Origin: Mycolicibacterium sp. S2-37
GTDB taxonomy: Bacteria > Actinomycetota > Actinomycetes > Mycobacteriales > Mycobacteriaceae
Direction: 5' to 3'
Assembly (NCBI RefSeq): GCF_017352375.1
Contig: NZ_JAFEVR010000003.1
Span: 1 to 64,000, forward strand
Length of the DNA stretch: 64,000 nt
The notes beneath the pieces are model-generated. The model worked only from the letters and a program-made list of their open reading frames with translations, ran no database searches and was not told the DNA's origin. Of this stretch, positions 1 to 7,976 are shown one piece after another. Positions within the stretch are counted from its first letter, which is position 1; each line of letters starts with the position of its first letter. The position numbers and the translations under genes are program-made.

Positions 1-17
1 TCGCCGACGCCCCTCCG

Positions 18-62
18 CTCCCCCCCCCCCGCCCGGGCGGGGGGCCCGCCGCCCCCCCCCCC
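18..62. repeat. poly-C/poly-G low-complexity tract
   Basis: Long runs of C and G at the very start of the window, containing a perfect 20-bp palindrome at 25-44 built on cccggg. It lies downstream of the leftward gene ending at 84. It could be a GC-only terminator stem, but a palindrome with no loop beside homopolymer runs is equally what a sequencing or assembly edge looks like. Confidence 0.5.
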
Positions 63-83
63 ACGGCCCGTGCGGTTGATCGA

Positions 84-1421
84 TCAGTGCTTCTGGGGCA
101 CCACCTGGTAGCCGGGGAGCGGTGACTGTGCAGGGCCGGCGAGACCCGGCAGCTGCAGGGTCTTGGTGATGTCGAATTCCCTCTCTCCGGTCGCGGTCTT
201 GGTCCACTGACCCCACGCCGAGGTGGTGTCGTCGATCAGCACGCGACGTGCGTGCACCACGTTGTCGTCGCCGAGATCGGCGAGCTGCTTGACCCGGAAC
301 GGCAGGGAGCTGCCGTTGGCGTACTGCAGGCGCACCAGGACGTTCTTCGACGCCGGCGGCACGACGGGCTTGACCGGCCGTGGGCGGCCCGGCGCAGGGA
401 CGAACCCGCCCCCGGTGAAACTCCCGACCGAGACGGCGTTCAGGGCTCCGGACGGGGTGCGGCGCAGCCCGGTGAAGTTGTAGACGCCGGCGTTCGGAAC
501 GTCGAGTACCACGCGCGAGAGCGGCGCGACGGTGACCGTTCGCGGAGCGTTGCCGTAGGTGTAGAAGAGCTGAAGTGGAGTGCGGTAGGGGTTGAGCAGC
601 ACCGGACGGTAGTACGCGTCGTAGGAGATCCACGACGAGTTCCACTGCGTGATCTCGCGGTCCCATGTGCCCGTGACCGACGTGGTGCTGTTCATCTCGC
701 TCAGGATCTCCGAGCGGACCTCGTCGACGGTGCTGGTCGATACCGTGGACGCGTTGGCGTCTACGACTGTCGCGCTTTCTGCGGTGGTGACGTCCGACTG
801 GCCGGCCTCGGTCACCGCGGCCTCGCCGGGCTCGTCTGCAGGCACGGACACGTCGGGGACCTCGGGCGCGTCTGCGGGCTCGGCTGCGGCCGGCGGCCCG
901 GGTGGGGCGGGTGCCGGCTCGTCGGCGGACGCATCCGGTGCCACGGGCTGGGGCTCTTGGGCGGGGGCTTCGTCGACGGGCTGGGCGTCCTGGGCGGGGG
1001 CTTCGTCGACGGGCTGGGCGTCCTGGGCGGGGGCTTCGTCCACGGGCTGGGGGTCCTGGGCGGGGGCTTCGTCTGCAGGTGGTGCTTCGGCAGGCGCCTC
1101 TTCCGGGGCGTACTCCTCGGCGGGAGCTTCCGGCGCCTCGTAAGCCGGGGCCTCGGGCGCCTCCTCGGCGGGAGCCTCCGGCGCCTCATAGGCCGGCGCC
1201 TCGGGTGCCTCGTAGGCCGGCTGCTCGGCGAAGTCGGCGCCGCCGCCGTCTCCGTCGTCGTAGTCGACTGCCTGGATCCGGTGTTGTGCGCTGGATACGG
1301 CGGGGGCCGCGGTCAGAACAGCGGCCTCGGCGGTCCCGGCCATGCCGACGGTGGCCGCGCCGATGAGGCCCGCAACGAGCGCGCCGCGCAGCAGGGCGGC
1401 GACCCTGTTGGTGGAAGTCAT
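84..1421 (-). CDS. secreted protein with acidic Pro/Ala/Glu repeats
   Basis: 445-residue protein of unknown function. It begins with a signal peptide (residues 1-33, hydrophobic LLRGALVAGLIGAATVGMAG core, AEA-A cleavage region). Residues about 65-190 are low-complexity Glu/Ala/Pro repeats (EAPEAP units, then four 11-residue DEAPAQDAQPV units), likely an extended wall-spanning linker. Residues about 235-445 form a more ordinary globular C-terminal domain that I do not recognise. The start is supported by a GAGGAG Shine-Dalgarno at 1429-1434. Likely exported to the envelope or surface; Pro-rich repeat proteins of this style are common in mycobacteria. No neighbour points to a specific role. Confidence 0.8.
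   Translation of the reverse strand: MTSTNRVAALLRGALVAGLIGAATVGMAGTAEAAVLTAAPAVSSAQHRIQAVDYDDGDGGGADFAEQPAYEAPEAPAYEAPEAPAEEAPEAPAYEAPEAPAEEYAPEEAPAEAPPADEAPAQDPQPVDEAPAQDAQPVDEAPAQDAQPVDEAPAQEPQPVAPDASADEPAPAPPGPPAAAEPADAPEVPDVSVPADEPGEAAVTEAGQSDVTTAESATVVDANASTVSTSTVDEVRSEILSEMNSTTSVTGTWDREITQWNSSWISYDAYYRPVLLNPYRTPLQLFYTYGNAPRTVTVAPLSRVVLDVPNAGVYNFTGLRRTPSGALNAVSVGSFTGGGFVPAPGRPRPVKPVVPPASKNVLVRLQYANGSSLPFRVKQLADLGDDNVVHARRVLIDDTTSAWGQWTKTATGEREFDITKTLQLPGLAGPAQSPLPGYQVVPQKH
949..1085 (-). repeat. 33-bp in-frame tandem repeat
   Basis: Units beginning at 961, 994, 1027 and 1060 repeat every 33 bp and encode DEAPAQDAQPV-type 11-residue units. The period is a multiple of three, so copy-number change would preserve the reading frame and alter only linker length. 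Confidence 0.85.
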
Positions 1422-1518
1422 ATGAGGCTCCTCTCTCGGTGACGTCCGAACAGGACGTCGTATGGGAGAAGAATGCGGCGGCGCTCTGCGCGGATCCTTG
1501 GCGGATTCTTGAGGGCTC

Positions 1519-1524
1519 TAAGGT
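1519..1524 (+). promoter_or_regulatory. -10 box TAAGGT of a leaderless promoter
   Basis: TAAGGT followed by 7 nt and then the ATG at 1532. This is the TANNNT spacing that places transcription start on the start codon in mycobacteria. Confidence 0.6.
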
Positions 1525-1531
1525 TGACGCC

Positions 1532-2197
1532 ATGCCCTCTGTCCTGACGGTCAACGTGGCCCGGCCCCGGCCGAATCCCGCCAAGAATTCGGTGATCACC
1601 GGAATCGTCAAAGTGCCCACCGACGACGCCGTCACCGTCCGCGCACCCGGACCGCTGCGCGGCGGATCGGGCAGCGGCCTGGAACCGGACGTCATCGGCA
1701 ACCGGCGGCTGCACGGCGGCGACGACCAGGCGGTGTACGCCTACGCCCGCGAAGATCTGGACCGGTGGCAGTCCCGGCTGGACCGAACACTCGACAACGG
1801 CAACTTCGGCGAGAACTTCACCACCTCGGGCATCGACGTCACCCACGCGGTGGTCGGGGAGCGATGGCACGTGGGCGACGACGGTCTCGTTCTCGAGGTG
1901 ACCTCGCCGCGGACCCCGTGCAAGACGTTCGTGGCGTGGCTCGAGGTGCCCAACCTCATCAAGACCTTCACCGACGTCGCCGAGCCGGGGGCATATCTGC
2001 GGGTCATCCGCCCGGGAACCGTGCGCGCAGGCGACCGGATCGTCGTCGCCGACCGGCCGGACCACGGCGTCACCGTTCAGACGGTGTTCCGTGCGATCCT
2101 GCGTGAGCCGCAACTGCTGGACCAGTTGCGCGACATCGACGCACTGCCCGCCGACATCCGGCGTAAAGCCCAGCGCCGCAACGCCCGATCCGCCTGA
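1532..2197 (+). CDS. MOSC domain protein (YiiM-like)
   Basis: 221 residues. The sequence fits the YiiM class of MOSC proteins, relatives of the molybdenum-cofactor sulfurase C-terminal domain. Diagnostic blocks are the N-terminal PAKNSVITGIVK region, NRRLHGGDDQAVYAYAREDL near residue 55, the NFGENFTTSG block and the TSPRTPCKTF segment with the conserved cysteine that is proposed to carry sulfur or bind cofactor. The family handles Moco or N-hydroxylated compounds, but this member's substrate is unknown. The ATG at 1532 is chosen over an upstream in-frame codon because the domain begins there and a leaderless -10 box sits 7 nt before it. The next gene follows after 12 bp and is probably co-transcribed. 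Confidence 0.85.
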   Translation: MPSVLTVNVARPRPNPAKNSVITGIVKVPTDDAVTVRAPGPLRGGSGSGLEPDVIGNRRLHGGDDQAVYAYAREDLDRWQSRLDRTLDNGNFGENFTTSGIDVTHAVVGERWHVGDDGLVLEVTSPRTPCKTFVAWLEVPNLIKTFTDVAEPGAYLRVIRPGTVRAGDRIVVADRPDHGVTVQTVFRAILREPQLLDQLRDIDALPADIRRKAQRRNARSA

Positions 2198-2209
2198 TCT
2201 GGAGACGAA

Positions 2210-2863
2210 ATGAGACGAGCGGGCGCCCTCGCCCTCGCGCTGGCGGCGGTGTTCAGTGCGCATCACCCGGGTTCCGCTGCGGCGCAGCCGGTTTCGGATA
2301 TGACCCAGCTCATCGTGGTGGACACCCCCGCCGCGGAGTCGCCGACCGGCACCCTCACCGCCTACGAGCGGGTGGGTTCGCAGTGGCGAGCGGTGATCGG
2401 GCCGACGCCCGCCGACTTCGGCGATCTCGGTGTCGGTGCGCCGGCCGACAACGTCTTCCGCACGCCGGTGGGTCTCTTCCCGCTCGACCAGGCGTTCGGC
2501 CGTCAACCAAATCCGGGCACCCGGATGCCGTATTTCCAAGCGACCGACCAGGATTGGTGGGACGAGGACACGGATTCGCCGACATACAACACCCATGTCC
2601 ACAGTCCCGGCAAACCATCCGACGACGCCGAGAACCTGTACGACTCCGGGCCCGTCTACGACTACGCGGTGAACATCGCGCACAACCCGCAACGGATTCC
2701 GGGCCGGTCGGCGGGGATCTTCCTGCACGTCACCGACGGCGACCCCACGTGGGGATGCGTGGCCATCGGCCGCGACCAGATGCGTTCGGTACTGCAGTGG
2801 CTCGACCCGGCGGCCCACCCGCACATCGAGATCGGTGTCGGTCTGCAGGCGCCGGCATCGTGA
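2210..2863 (+). CDS. exported L,D-transpeptidase (YkuD-fold) family protein
   Basis: 217 residues with an N-terminal signal peptide (hydrophobic residues 5-25, AAAQP cleavage region). The C-terminal half holds a catalytic block resembling L,D-transpeptidases: a histidine in GIFLHVTDG followed by TWGCVAIGRDQM, the H...S/T-x-GC signature with the nucleophilic cysteine. The family cross-links or remodels peptidoglycan stems outside the membrane. It lacks the Ig-like domains of the main mycobacterial Ldt enzymes and is a short stand-alone form, so activity on peptidoglycan is inferred. Probably in an operon with the MOSC gene 12 bp upstream. Confidence 0.75.
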   Translation: MRRAGALALALAAVFSAHHPGSAAAQPVSDMTQLIVVDTPAAESPTGTLTAYERVGSQWRAVIGPTPADFGDLGVGAPADNVFRTPVGLFPLDQAFGRQPNPGTRMPYFQATDQDWWDEDTDSPTYNTHVHSPGKPSDDAENLYDSGPVYDYAVNIAHNPQRIPGRSAGIFLHVTDGDPTWGCVAIGRDQMRSVLQWLDPAAHPHIEIGVGLQAPAS

Positions 2864-2889
2864 CAGGCCGGTGTCGAACCTCCGGCCGC

Positions 2890-4431
2890 CTACCGGCGAA
2901 CGGACGGCACTCCGGCCAGCAGGCCGCGCTGCGGCACACCCATGATCGGCTCGGCTGCGACGTCCAATTCGGCGAACACGTCGTTGGCGGCGAGCACTCC
3001 GGACATCGCCGACCGTTCCATGAGCCCGGCGAGGTAGGGCACTTCGACGAAATCGCCAGCCACCCGCAGACCCCGGGCGTCGGTGCGCACCCCCGGCCGG
3101 GTCCCCGCGGAGCCGGGCGGGAATGCCGGTGCGGTGGCCTCGAGGCGGTCATGGCGGTGCAGCACCACGGCGTCGGCCGTCTCCGGCCACAGCGCGGCGA
3201 GTTCGGCGCGCAGCGCGTCGGCCGCACCGACAGCATCGGTCAATCGGCAGGAATACGAGTGCAATTCGACGATCGATCCGCCGGTCGAGCGGGCCCACGC
3301 GATACTCGGCCGTTCCAGCCGTGAGTAGACCGCGATCGAATCGAGGTTCGGCTGCCCGCTGACAGCGCTGAAACCGGGGCGCTGCGGTGCGACATCGCGG
3401 TCGAACCACAGCCGACTGATTGCGAACGGCGGTGCCACACGCAGAGATTCGCAACGCTGGGCCAACTGCGGCGCGACGGCGGTCGTCGCGGGGGAGCCGG
3501 CGACGAGGGCTCGTAGGGCGCCCGGATCCAGCGCGAGGATCAGGTTGCGGGTCCGGAGGTCCCGATCCGCCGCATTGACCCGCCAACCCTGTCCGTCGGG
3601 TCCGACCGAGGTCACCGGTGTGCCGGTCGCGACGGTGGCGCCGAGGCCTTCGAGGTACCGGCGTAACGGCTGCCAGATCGCCGTCGCGTAATCGGTATCG
3701 GGCACGTCGAACCCGATGCCCTCCGGATTCCCGAGGAAGTAGTAGTGGAACATCGCGACCAGTTCGGCCGCGGACAGCTCCCCCTGATTGCAGAAGAACG
3801 ATCGGGCGAACGCCTCGAACAGCATGGTGCGGGTGCGATCGCTCATCCCGAAGCGGTCCAGGAACGTAGCGGCGTCGAGGTCGTCGAACTCGGCGAATGT
3901 GGTGGCGCGGTCGTAGGCGAGCAATGCCCGCCCGATGTCCGGGTCGGCGTTCATGAGATCGCGACGGCCGAGGCTCTTCGAGCGCAGCGCCAGCGCCAGC
4001 AGGTTCAACGGCGGTGCGGAGGGCAGACCGGACAGATCCTCGTCCGGCCATACCGCAGAGATCACCGGATAGCTCGGTACCGCCGTCAGGAACGACAGCT
4101 GGGGGTCGGCGCGGCGCAGGATGGCGCGCCACGTGTAGTAGTGCCGGAAGAAGGCGTGGAAGCCGTGCTCGATCATCTGCTCCGTACCGTCGGGCAGAGT
4201 CTCCGGCCAGGCGTTGAGTCGTCCGCCGAGGTGATCCGCGCCCTCCAGCACGGTCACCCTGACCCCGCGTTCGGCGAGCACGACCGCCGCGGAGATCCCG
4301 GCGATGCCACCGCCGACCACCACCGCCTCGGTACCGGCCGGGACGTCGTGTGGCAGCAGCGGGTCGGCCGTCACCAGACGGCGGGGACGCATTCGCAGCG
4401 GCGCCGCCCTGCTGGTCATGGGATCGCTCAT
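2890..4431 (-). CDS. CrtU-like carotenoid desaturase/methyltransferase (FAD)
   Basis: 513-residue FAD oxidoreductase of the phytoene-desaturase superfamily. The dinucleotide-binding motif VVVGGGIAGISAAVVLAERG is near residue 35, followed by GGRLNAW. The block HGFHAFFRHYYTWRAILRR and the later FARSFFCNQGELSAAELVAMFH and FLGNPEGIGFDVP segments match the CrtU (isorenieratene/chlorobactene synthase) type, which desaturates and shifts a methyl group to aromatise a beta-ionone ring. The start at 4431 forms an ATGA overlap with the upstream CruF gene, so the two are translationally coupled. An in-frame extension to 4884 would overlap CruF entirely and is rejected. The exact substrate is inferred from neighbours; a ketolase-type activity is an alternative. 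Confidence 0.75.
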   Translation of the reverse strand: MSDPMTSRAAPLRMRPRRLVTADPLLPHDVPAGTEAVVVGGGIAGISAAVVLAERGVRVTVLEGADHLGGRLNAWPETLPDGTEQMIEHGFHAFFRHYYTWRAILRRADPQLSFLTAVPSYPVISAVWPDEDLSGLPSAPPLNLLALALRSKSLGRRDLMNADPDIGRALLAYDRATTFAEFDDLDAATFLDRFGMSDRTRTMLFEAFARSFFCNQGELSAAELVAMFHYYFLGNPEGIGFDVPDTDYATAIWQPLRRYLEGLGATVATGTPVTSVGPDGQGWRVNAADRDLRTRNLILALDPGALRALVAGSPATTAVAPQLAQRCESLRVAPPFAISRLWFDRDVAPQRPGFSAVSGQPNLDSIAVYSRLERPSIAWARSTGGSIVELHSYSCRLTDAVGAADALRAELAALWPETADAVVLHRHDRLEATAPAFPPGSAGTRPGVRTDARGLRVAGDFVEVPYLAGLMERSAMSGVLAANDVFAELDVAAEPIMGVPQRGLLAGVPSVRR

Positions 4432-5240
4432 CGCGCACCCGCTCGGTGTGCGCGGCCTCGCCGCCGCAGAAGTGCGATGGCGAACGGCACGGCCACCGCG
4501 CCCATGAGGATCCCGCCGGTCACCGCGGACCCGGGCAGGTCGAAGAAGGTGAAATGGCCCAGTACCGAGGAGAAGTACACCCACAGATACAGCGCCGCGG
4601 CCGGCGCCGACGACGGTGCCTGGTCGCGGTCGCCGTGGCGGCGCAGCGTCGCGTCCAGGACCCCGATCACGACGACGGACACCAGCAGCCAGCCGGCGTA
4701 ATTGGTCAGCGGCACGCCCGGGATCAGTGGCAGCCCCGGTTCCGGGTGAAACCAGGTCCAGTGCCCGGCGGCCACCATCTGCGGATCCAGGAAGACGTCC
4801 CAGGCGGTCAGTGCGATCGCGCCGACCGCGACCACCGCGGGCGCCCGCGACGCGAGTGTGCGGCCGACGACCAGCGCGGGCCACGCCATCATCGCCCAGG
4901 CCATCGGCACCACCACGGGCACGCCGACCATCTCCGGGCCGAGGGTGCCCGTGTAGGCGTAGTCACCGAACGGCCAGCCTGTCGCCACCCCGACCGCCTC
5001 CGCCAGAAGCCCGCCGCCGCCGGCCACCACAACCAGCAGCGCGGCGCCGGACATCCCGTGCACCCGGCCGGCGTCGGCCAACGCGGCCAGGAAGAACACC
5101 ACCACGCTGGTCACTGTGACCGGCGTGCGCCAGGCTTCGGGCATCAGCGGATAGCCGATCTGCACGAGGATCGCCGCCGCGACCAGCACCCACACCACGG
5201 ACGTCGTACGCGCACGCACCACAGGCATCGCCAACGCCAA
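4428..5240 (-). CDS. cruF: CruF-type carotenoid 1'-hydratase (DUF422 family)
   Basis: 270-residue polytopic membrane protein with about seven hydrophobic segments. It has the DUF422/CruF signature around WPFGDYAYTGTLGPEMVGVP and VPMAWAMMAWP. CruF hydrates the psi end of gamma-carotene-type molecules to make the 1'-hydroxy group later glycosylated by CruG. DUF422 also covers C50 lycopene elongase-associated hydratases. The gene overlaps the CrtU-like gene by 4 bp and is divergent from the CruG-like gene across 76 bp, which supports a shared carotenoid pathway. Confidence 0.75.
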   Translation of the reverse strand: MALAMPVVRARTTSVVWVLVAAAILVQIGYPLMPEAWRTPVTVTSVVVFFLAALADAGRVHGMSGAALLVVVAGGGGLLAEAVGVATGWPFGDYAYTGTLGPEMVGVPVVVPMAWAMMAWPALVVGRTLASRAPAVVAVGAIALTAWDVFLDPQMVAAGHWTWFHPEPGLPLIPGVPLTNYAGWLLVSVVVIGVLDATLRRHGDRDQAPSSAPAAALYLWVYFSSVLGHFTFFDLPGSAVTGGILMGAVAVPFAIALLRRRGRAHRAGAR

Positions 5241-5304
5241 GGGATACCTCCGCGATCAGGGCGGCTGCGGCCACACCCGTCGGCGGTGTGGTCGAAAGAC
5301 TCCG

Positions 5305-5310
5305 TAGAGT
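5305..5310 (+). promoter_or_regulatory. -10 box TAGAGT of a leaderless promoter
   Basis: TAGAGT, 6 nt, then GTG at 5317. The same hexamer and spacing recur before the gene at 57667. It supports the GTG rather than the TTG at 5311 as the start. Confidence 0.6.
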
Positions 5311-5316
5311 TTGCAG

Positions 5317-6435
5317 GTGCCCGATGTGCGCTTCGCCGAAACCCTGCGCGCACTCGTGGTCACGGGCTCGTCTCTCGCCTGCGCGGGCGCTCTCCACCAA
5401 CTGCTCAACCAGCGGCTGCTGCGCCGCCCGCCTGCGGACCCGCCGTCGGTCACCGCAGCGGTGTCGCTGCTCGTGCCGGCCCGCGACGAGGCCCACCGCA
5501 TCGCGCCGACCATCCGGTCGCTGCTCGCGCAGCGGGGACTGGCCGATGCCGAGATCCTCGTCCTCGACGACGGTTCGGTCGACGGCACCGCCGACGTGGT
5601 CCGCCGGACCGCCGGCGCGGACCCCCGGCTGCGCGTCCTGACCGGCACACCGCCGCCGCAGGGGTGGCTGGGCAAGCCGCACGCCTGCGCCCAGCTGACC
5701 GCCGAGGCCCGCGGGGATGTCCTGGTCTTCGTCGACGCCGACGTGGTGCTCGCACCCGACGCCGTCGCCGCGTCCGTCGCGGTGTTGCGCGGCCCCCGGC
5801 CCCTTGACCTGCTGTCGCCGTGGCCGCGGCAGATCCCCGCCGGAACCGCCGGCCGGCTGATCCAGCCGCTGCTGGCGTGGTCCTGGCTCACCACTCTGCC
5901 GCTGCGCATCGCCGAGCGGTCGGCCCGTCCATCGATGGCGGTTGCCAACGGCCAGTTCCTGATCGTCGACTCAGGCGCACTCGCCAGAGCCGGCGGCTGG
6001 GAGTCCGTGTCGGATGCGGTGCTCGACGACATCGGGCTGGCTCGAGCCGTGCGCGCAGCCGACGGCCGGACCGGCATCGCCGACGGTTCGGCGCTCGCCT
6101 CCTGCCGCATGTACGCCACCGGCCGCGAATTGCGCGACGGCTACCGCAAGTCGCTGTGGGCGGCGTTCGGATCGCCGGCTGGCGCCGTCGCGGTCGCGTC
6201 CGCGCTCACCGTGGTCTACGTGCTGCCGGCCGCCGCCGCGCTGACCGGGTCCCGCATCGGCGCGCTCGGGTACGTCGCGGCCGTGGTCGGCCGGATGTCA
6301 GCGGCGCGATGGTGCGCGGGGGCGTGGAGCGCACCGGCGCATCCCGTTTCGGTCCTCCTGCTGCTCTGGCTGCTCGCATCCTCATGGGTGGGCCGCGTTC
6401 GTGGCTCGCTGACATGGAAGGGCAGGCCGGTGTGA
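5317..6435 (+). CDS. cruG: CruG-like family 2 glycosyltransferase
   Basis: 372 residues. The GT2 (GT-A) fold is shown by LVPARDEAHRI, the EILVLDDGSVDGTADVV block and the VFVDADVVLAPDA DxD region, followed by a QFLIVD/ D-D-I-G-L acceptor-site stretch and two or three C-terminal membrane segments. This architecture fits CruG/CrtQ-type enzymes that glycosylate a hydroxycarotenoid at the membrane, and its partners here (CruF divergent, CrtI-like overlapping downstream) agree. Hydroxylated lipids other than carotenoids remain possible acceptors. The stop overlaps the GTG of the next gene. Confidence 0.75.
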   Translation: MPDVRFAETLRALVVTGSSLACAGALHQLLNQRLLRRPPADPPSVTAAVSLLVPARDEAHRIAPTIRSLLAQRGLADAEILVLDDGSVDGTADVVRRTAGADPRLRVLTGTPPPQGWLGKPHACAQLTAEARGDVLVFVDADVVLAPDAVAASVAVLRGPRPLDLLSPWPRQIPAGTAGRLIQPLLAWSWLTTLPLRIAERSARPSMAVANGQFLIVDSGALARAGGWESVSDAVLDDIGLARAVRAADGRTGIADGSALASCRMYATGRELRDGYRKSLWAAFGSPAGAVAVASALTVVYVLPAAAALTGSRIGALGYVAAVVGRMSAARWCAGAWSAPAHPVSVLLLLWLLASSWVGRVRGSLTWKGRPV

Positions 6436-7976
6436 GCCGTGTGGTCGTGATCGGGGCAGGTCTCGGTGGGCTCGCGACGGCTGCCCGCCTGGCCGCCGGC
6501 GGCCACCAGGTGCGGGTGTTCGAACGCGCGCCGACCGTCGGAGGCAAGCTCGGGGTGGTCGAACGTGACGGATTCACCTTCGACACCGGCCCTTCGCTGC
6601 TGACCATCCCCGCACTGCTGGTGGACCTGTTCGGCGACACCGGCGGCCCCGCCGGGCTGGAGCCGACGCCCGTCGACCCCTCCTGCGCGTACTTCTTCCC
6701 CGACGGCACCGAACTTGTGCTGCCGCACGACCCGGGGCGGGTACCGGCCGCGATCGACGCCGCGCTCGGCGCCGGATCCGGCGAGTCGTGGCGGCGGCTG
6801 CACGAGCAGTCGCGACGGCTGTGGGAGCTCGTCGGCGAACCGGTGCTGCGCCGCCCGATCACCCTGGCCGCGCTGGCGCGGATGAGCGCACGACCGGCTG
6901 ATCTGCGTGCCGTCGCGCCCTGGCGGACGATCGACGGACTGGGCCGACGGATGCTGCCCGACCCGCGACTGCGCATGTGGCTGAACCGGTATGCGACGTA
7001 CTCCGGCTCCGATCCGCGCCGTACACCGGCTGTCCTGGGCGTGACGTCCTTCGTCGAGCAGGAATTCGGCGCCTGGTACGTACCCGGCGGCCTGCGTCGC
7101 ATCGTCGAGACCCTGGCGATGCGGTGCACCTCCCTGGGCGTGGACATCGTGACCGACGCGCAGGTCGATGCGGTGACGGTCGCGGGCGGACGAGTCCGCG
7201 GGGTGCGCGTCGGTGGCGCGGAGATGTCCGCCGACGCGGTCGTGTGCAATGCCGACGCCGCCACCCTCTACGACGGACTCCTGCCGCCTCGTGCCGCACC
7301 CCGGATGCGCCGCCGGATCCGGCGCGGCCCGCGCTCGATGGCCGGATTCGTTGTGCTGCTGGGTCTTTCGAGGAGGGTTCCCGGTCCGGCGCACCGGGTG
7401 TACTTTCCGGCCGACTACGACGCGGAGTTCGACGCGATCTTCGGGCGGCGGCCGCACCCGGTGGCCGATCCGACGATCTACGTTCACGCACCCGACGATG
7501 CGTCGATGCGCCCCGACGATGACTCCGAGGGATGGTTCGTGATGGTCAACGCACCCGCGCACGACCCCGGCCGCGGCGTGGACTGGGATGCGCCCGGGCT
7601 GCGGGAGCGCTACACCCGCCGCATCCTCGACACGATGGCGGCACGTGGCGCCGCCGTCGGCGACCGCCTCCGGTTCGCCGAGACGATCACCCCCGCCGAC
7701 CTGCAGCGGCGGACGGGTGCGCCGGGGGGAGCCATCTACGGCACCGCATCCCACGGTCCTCGTGCGGCGCTGCGCCGGCCCGCCAACCGCAGCCCGCTCG
7801 CGGGCCTGTACCTCGTCGGCGGCTCGGCGCATCCGGGCGGCGGCATCCCGCTGGTGCTGATGTCCGCGGAGATCGTGGCCGGCCTCATCGGTCCGGTGGG
7901 AACACCCGCGGAGTCGAGCGCCGAACCCCCACCAGCAGTTGACCCATCCCGACGACCCCGACCGCAGTCCACGTGA
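6432..7976 (+). CDS. CrtI/CrtD-like carotenoid desaturase
   Basis: 514 residues of the bacterial phytoene-desaturase family. The N-terminus VVVIGAGLGGLATAARLAAG is the Rossmann FAD site, followed by GGKLGVVERDGFTFDTGPSLLT, and the C-terminal GLYLVGGSAHPGGGIPLVLMSAE block is the classic CrtI signature. Because it sits beside CruF and CruG rather than CrtB, it may act as a 3',4'-desaturase (CrtD type) on a hydroxycarotenoid instead of on phytoene; this is inference. The GTG start overlaps the CruG stop by 4 bp, and the 3' end overlaps the opposing phosphatidyltransferase gene by 92 bp. Confidence 0.85.
   Translation: MSRVVVIGAGLGGLATAARLAAGGHQVRVFERAPTVGGKLGVVERDGFTFDTGPSLLTIPALLVDLFGDTGGPAGLEPTPVDPSCAYFFPDGTELVLPHDPGRVPAAIDAALGAGSGESWRRLHEQSRRLWELVGEPVLRRPITLAALARMSARPADLRAVAPWRTIDGLGRRMLPDPRLRMWLNRYATYSGSDPRRTPAVLGVTSFVEQEFGAWYVPGGLRRIVETLAMRCTSLGVDIVTDAQVDAVTVAGGRVRGVRVGGAEMSADAVVCNADAATLYDGLLPPRAAPRMRRRIRRGPRSMAGFVVLLGLSRRVPGPAHRVYFPADYDAEFDAIFGRRPHPVADPTIYVHAPDDASMRPDDDSEGWFVMVNAPAHDPGRGVDWDAPGLRERYTRRILDTMAARGAAVGDRLRFAETITPADLQRRTGAPGGAIYGTASHGPRAALRRPANRSPLAGLYLVGGSAHPGGGIPLVLMSAEIVAGLIGPVGTPAESSAEPPPAVDPSRRPRPQST

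Noticed and set aside
949..1085. Possible CRISPR-like repeats
   Set aside because: Units are contiguous with no unique spacers and lie inside a reading frame.
252..1442. Long rightward frame opposite the repeat-rich secreted protein
   Set aside because: It mirrors GC-rich coding DNA, is dominated by Gly/Arg/Leu and lacks start signals; the leftward gene has a signal peptide and ribosome site.
4432..4884. N-terminal extension of the CrtU-like protein
   Set aside because: The extension is Arg-rich, lies wholly inside cruF in another frame, and the FAD motif starts properly from ATG 4431.
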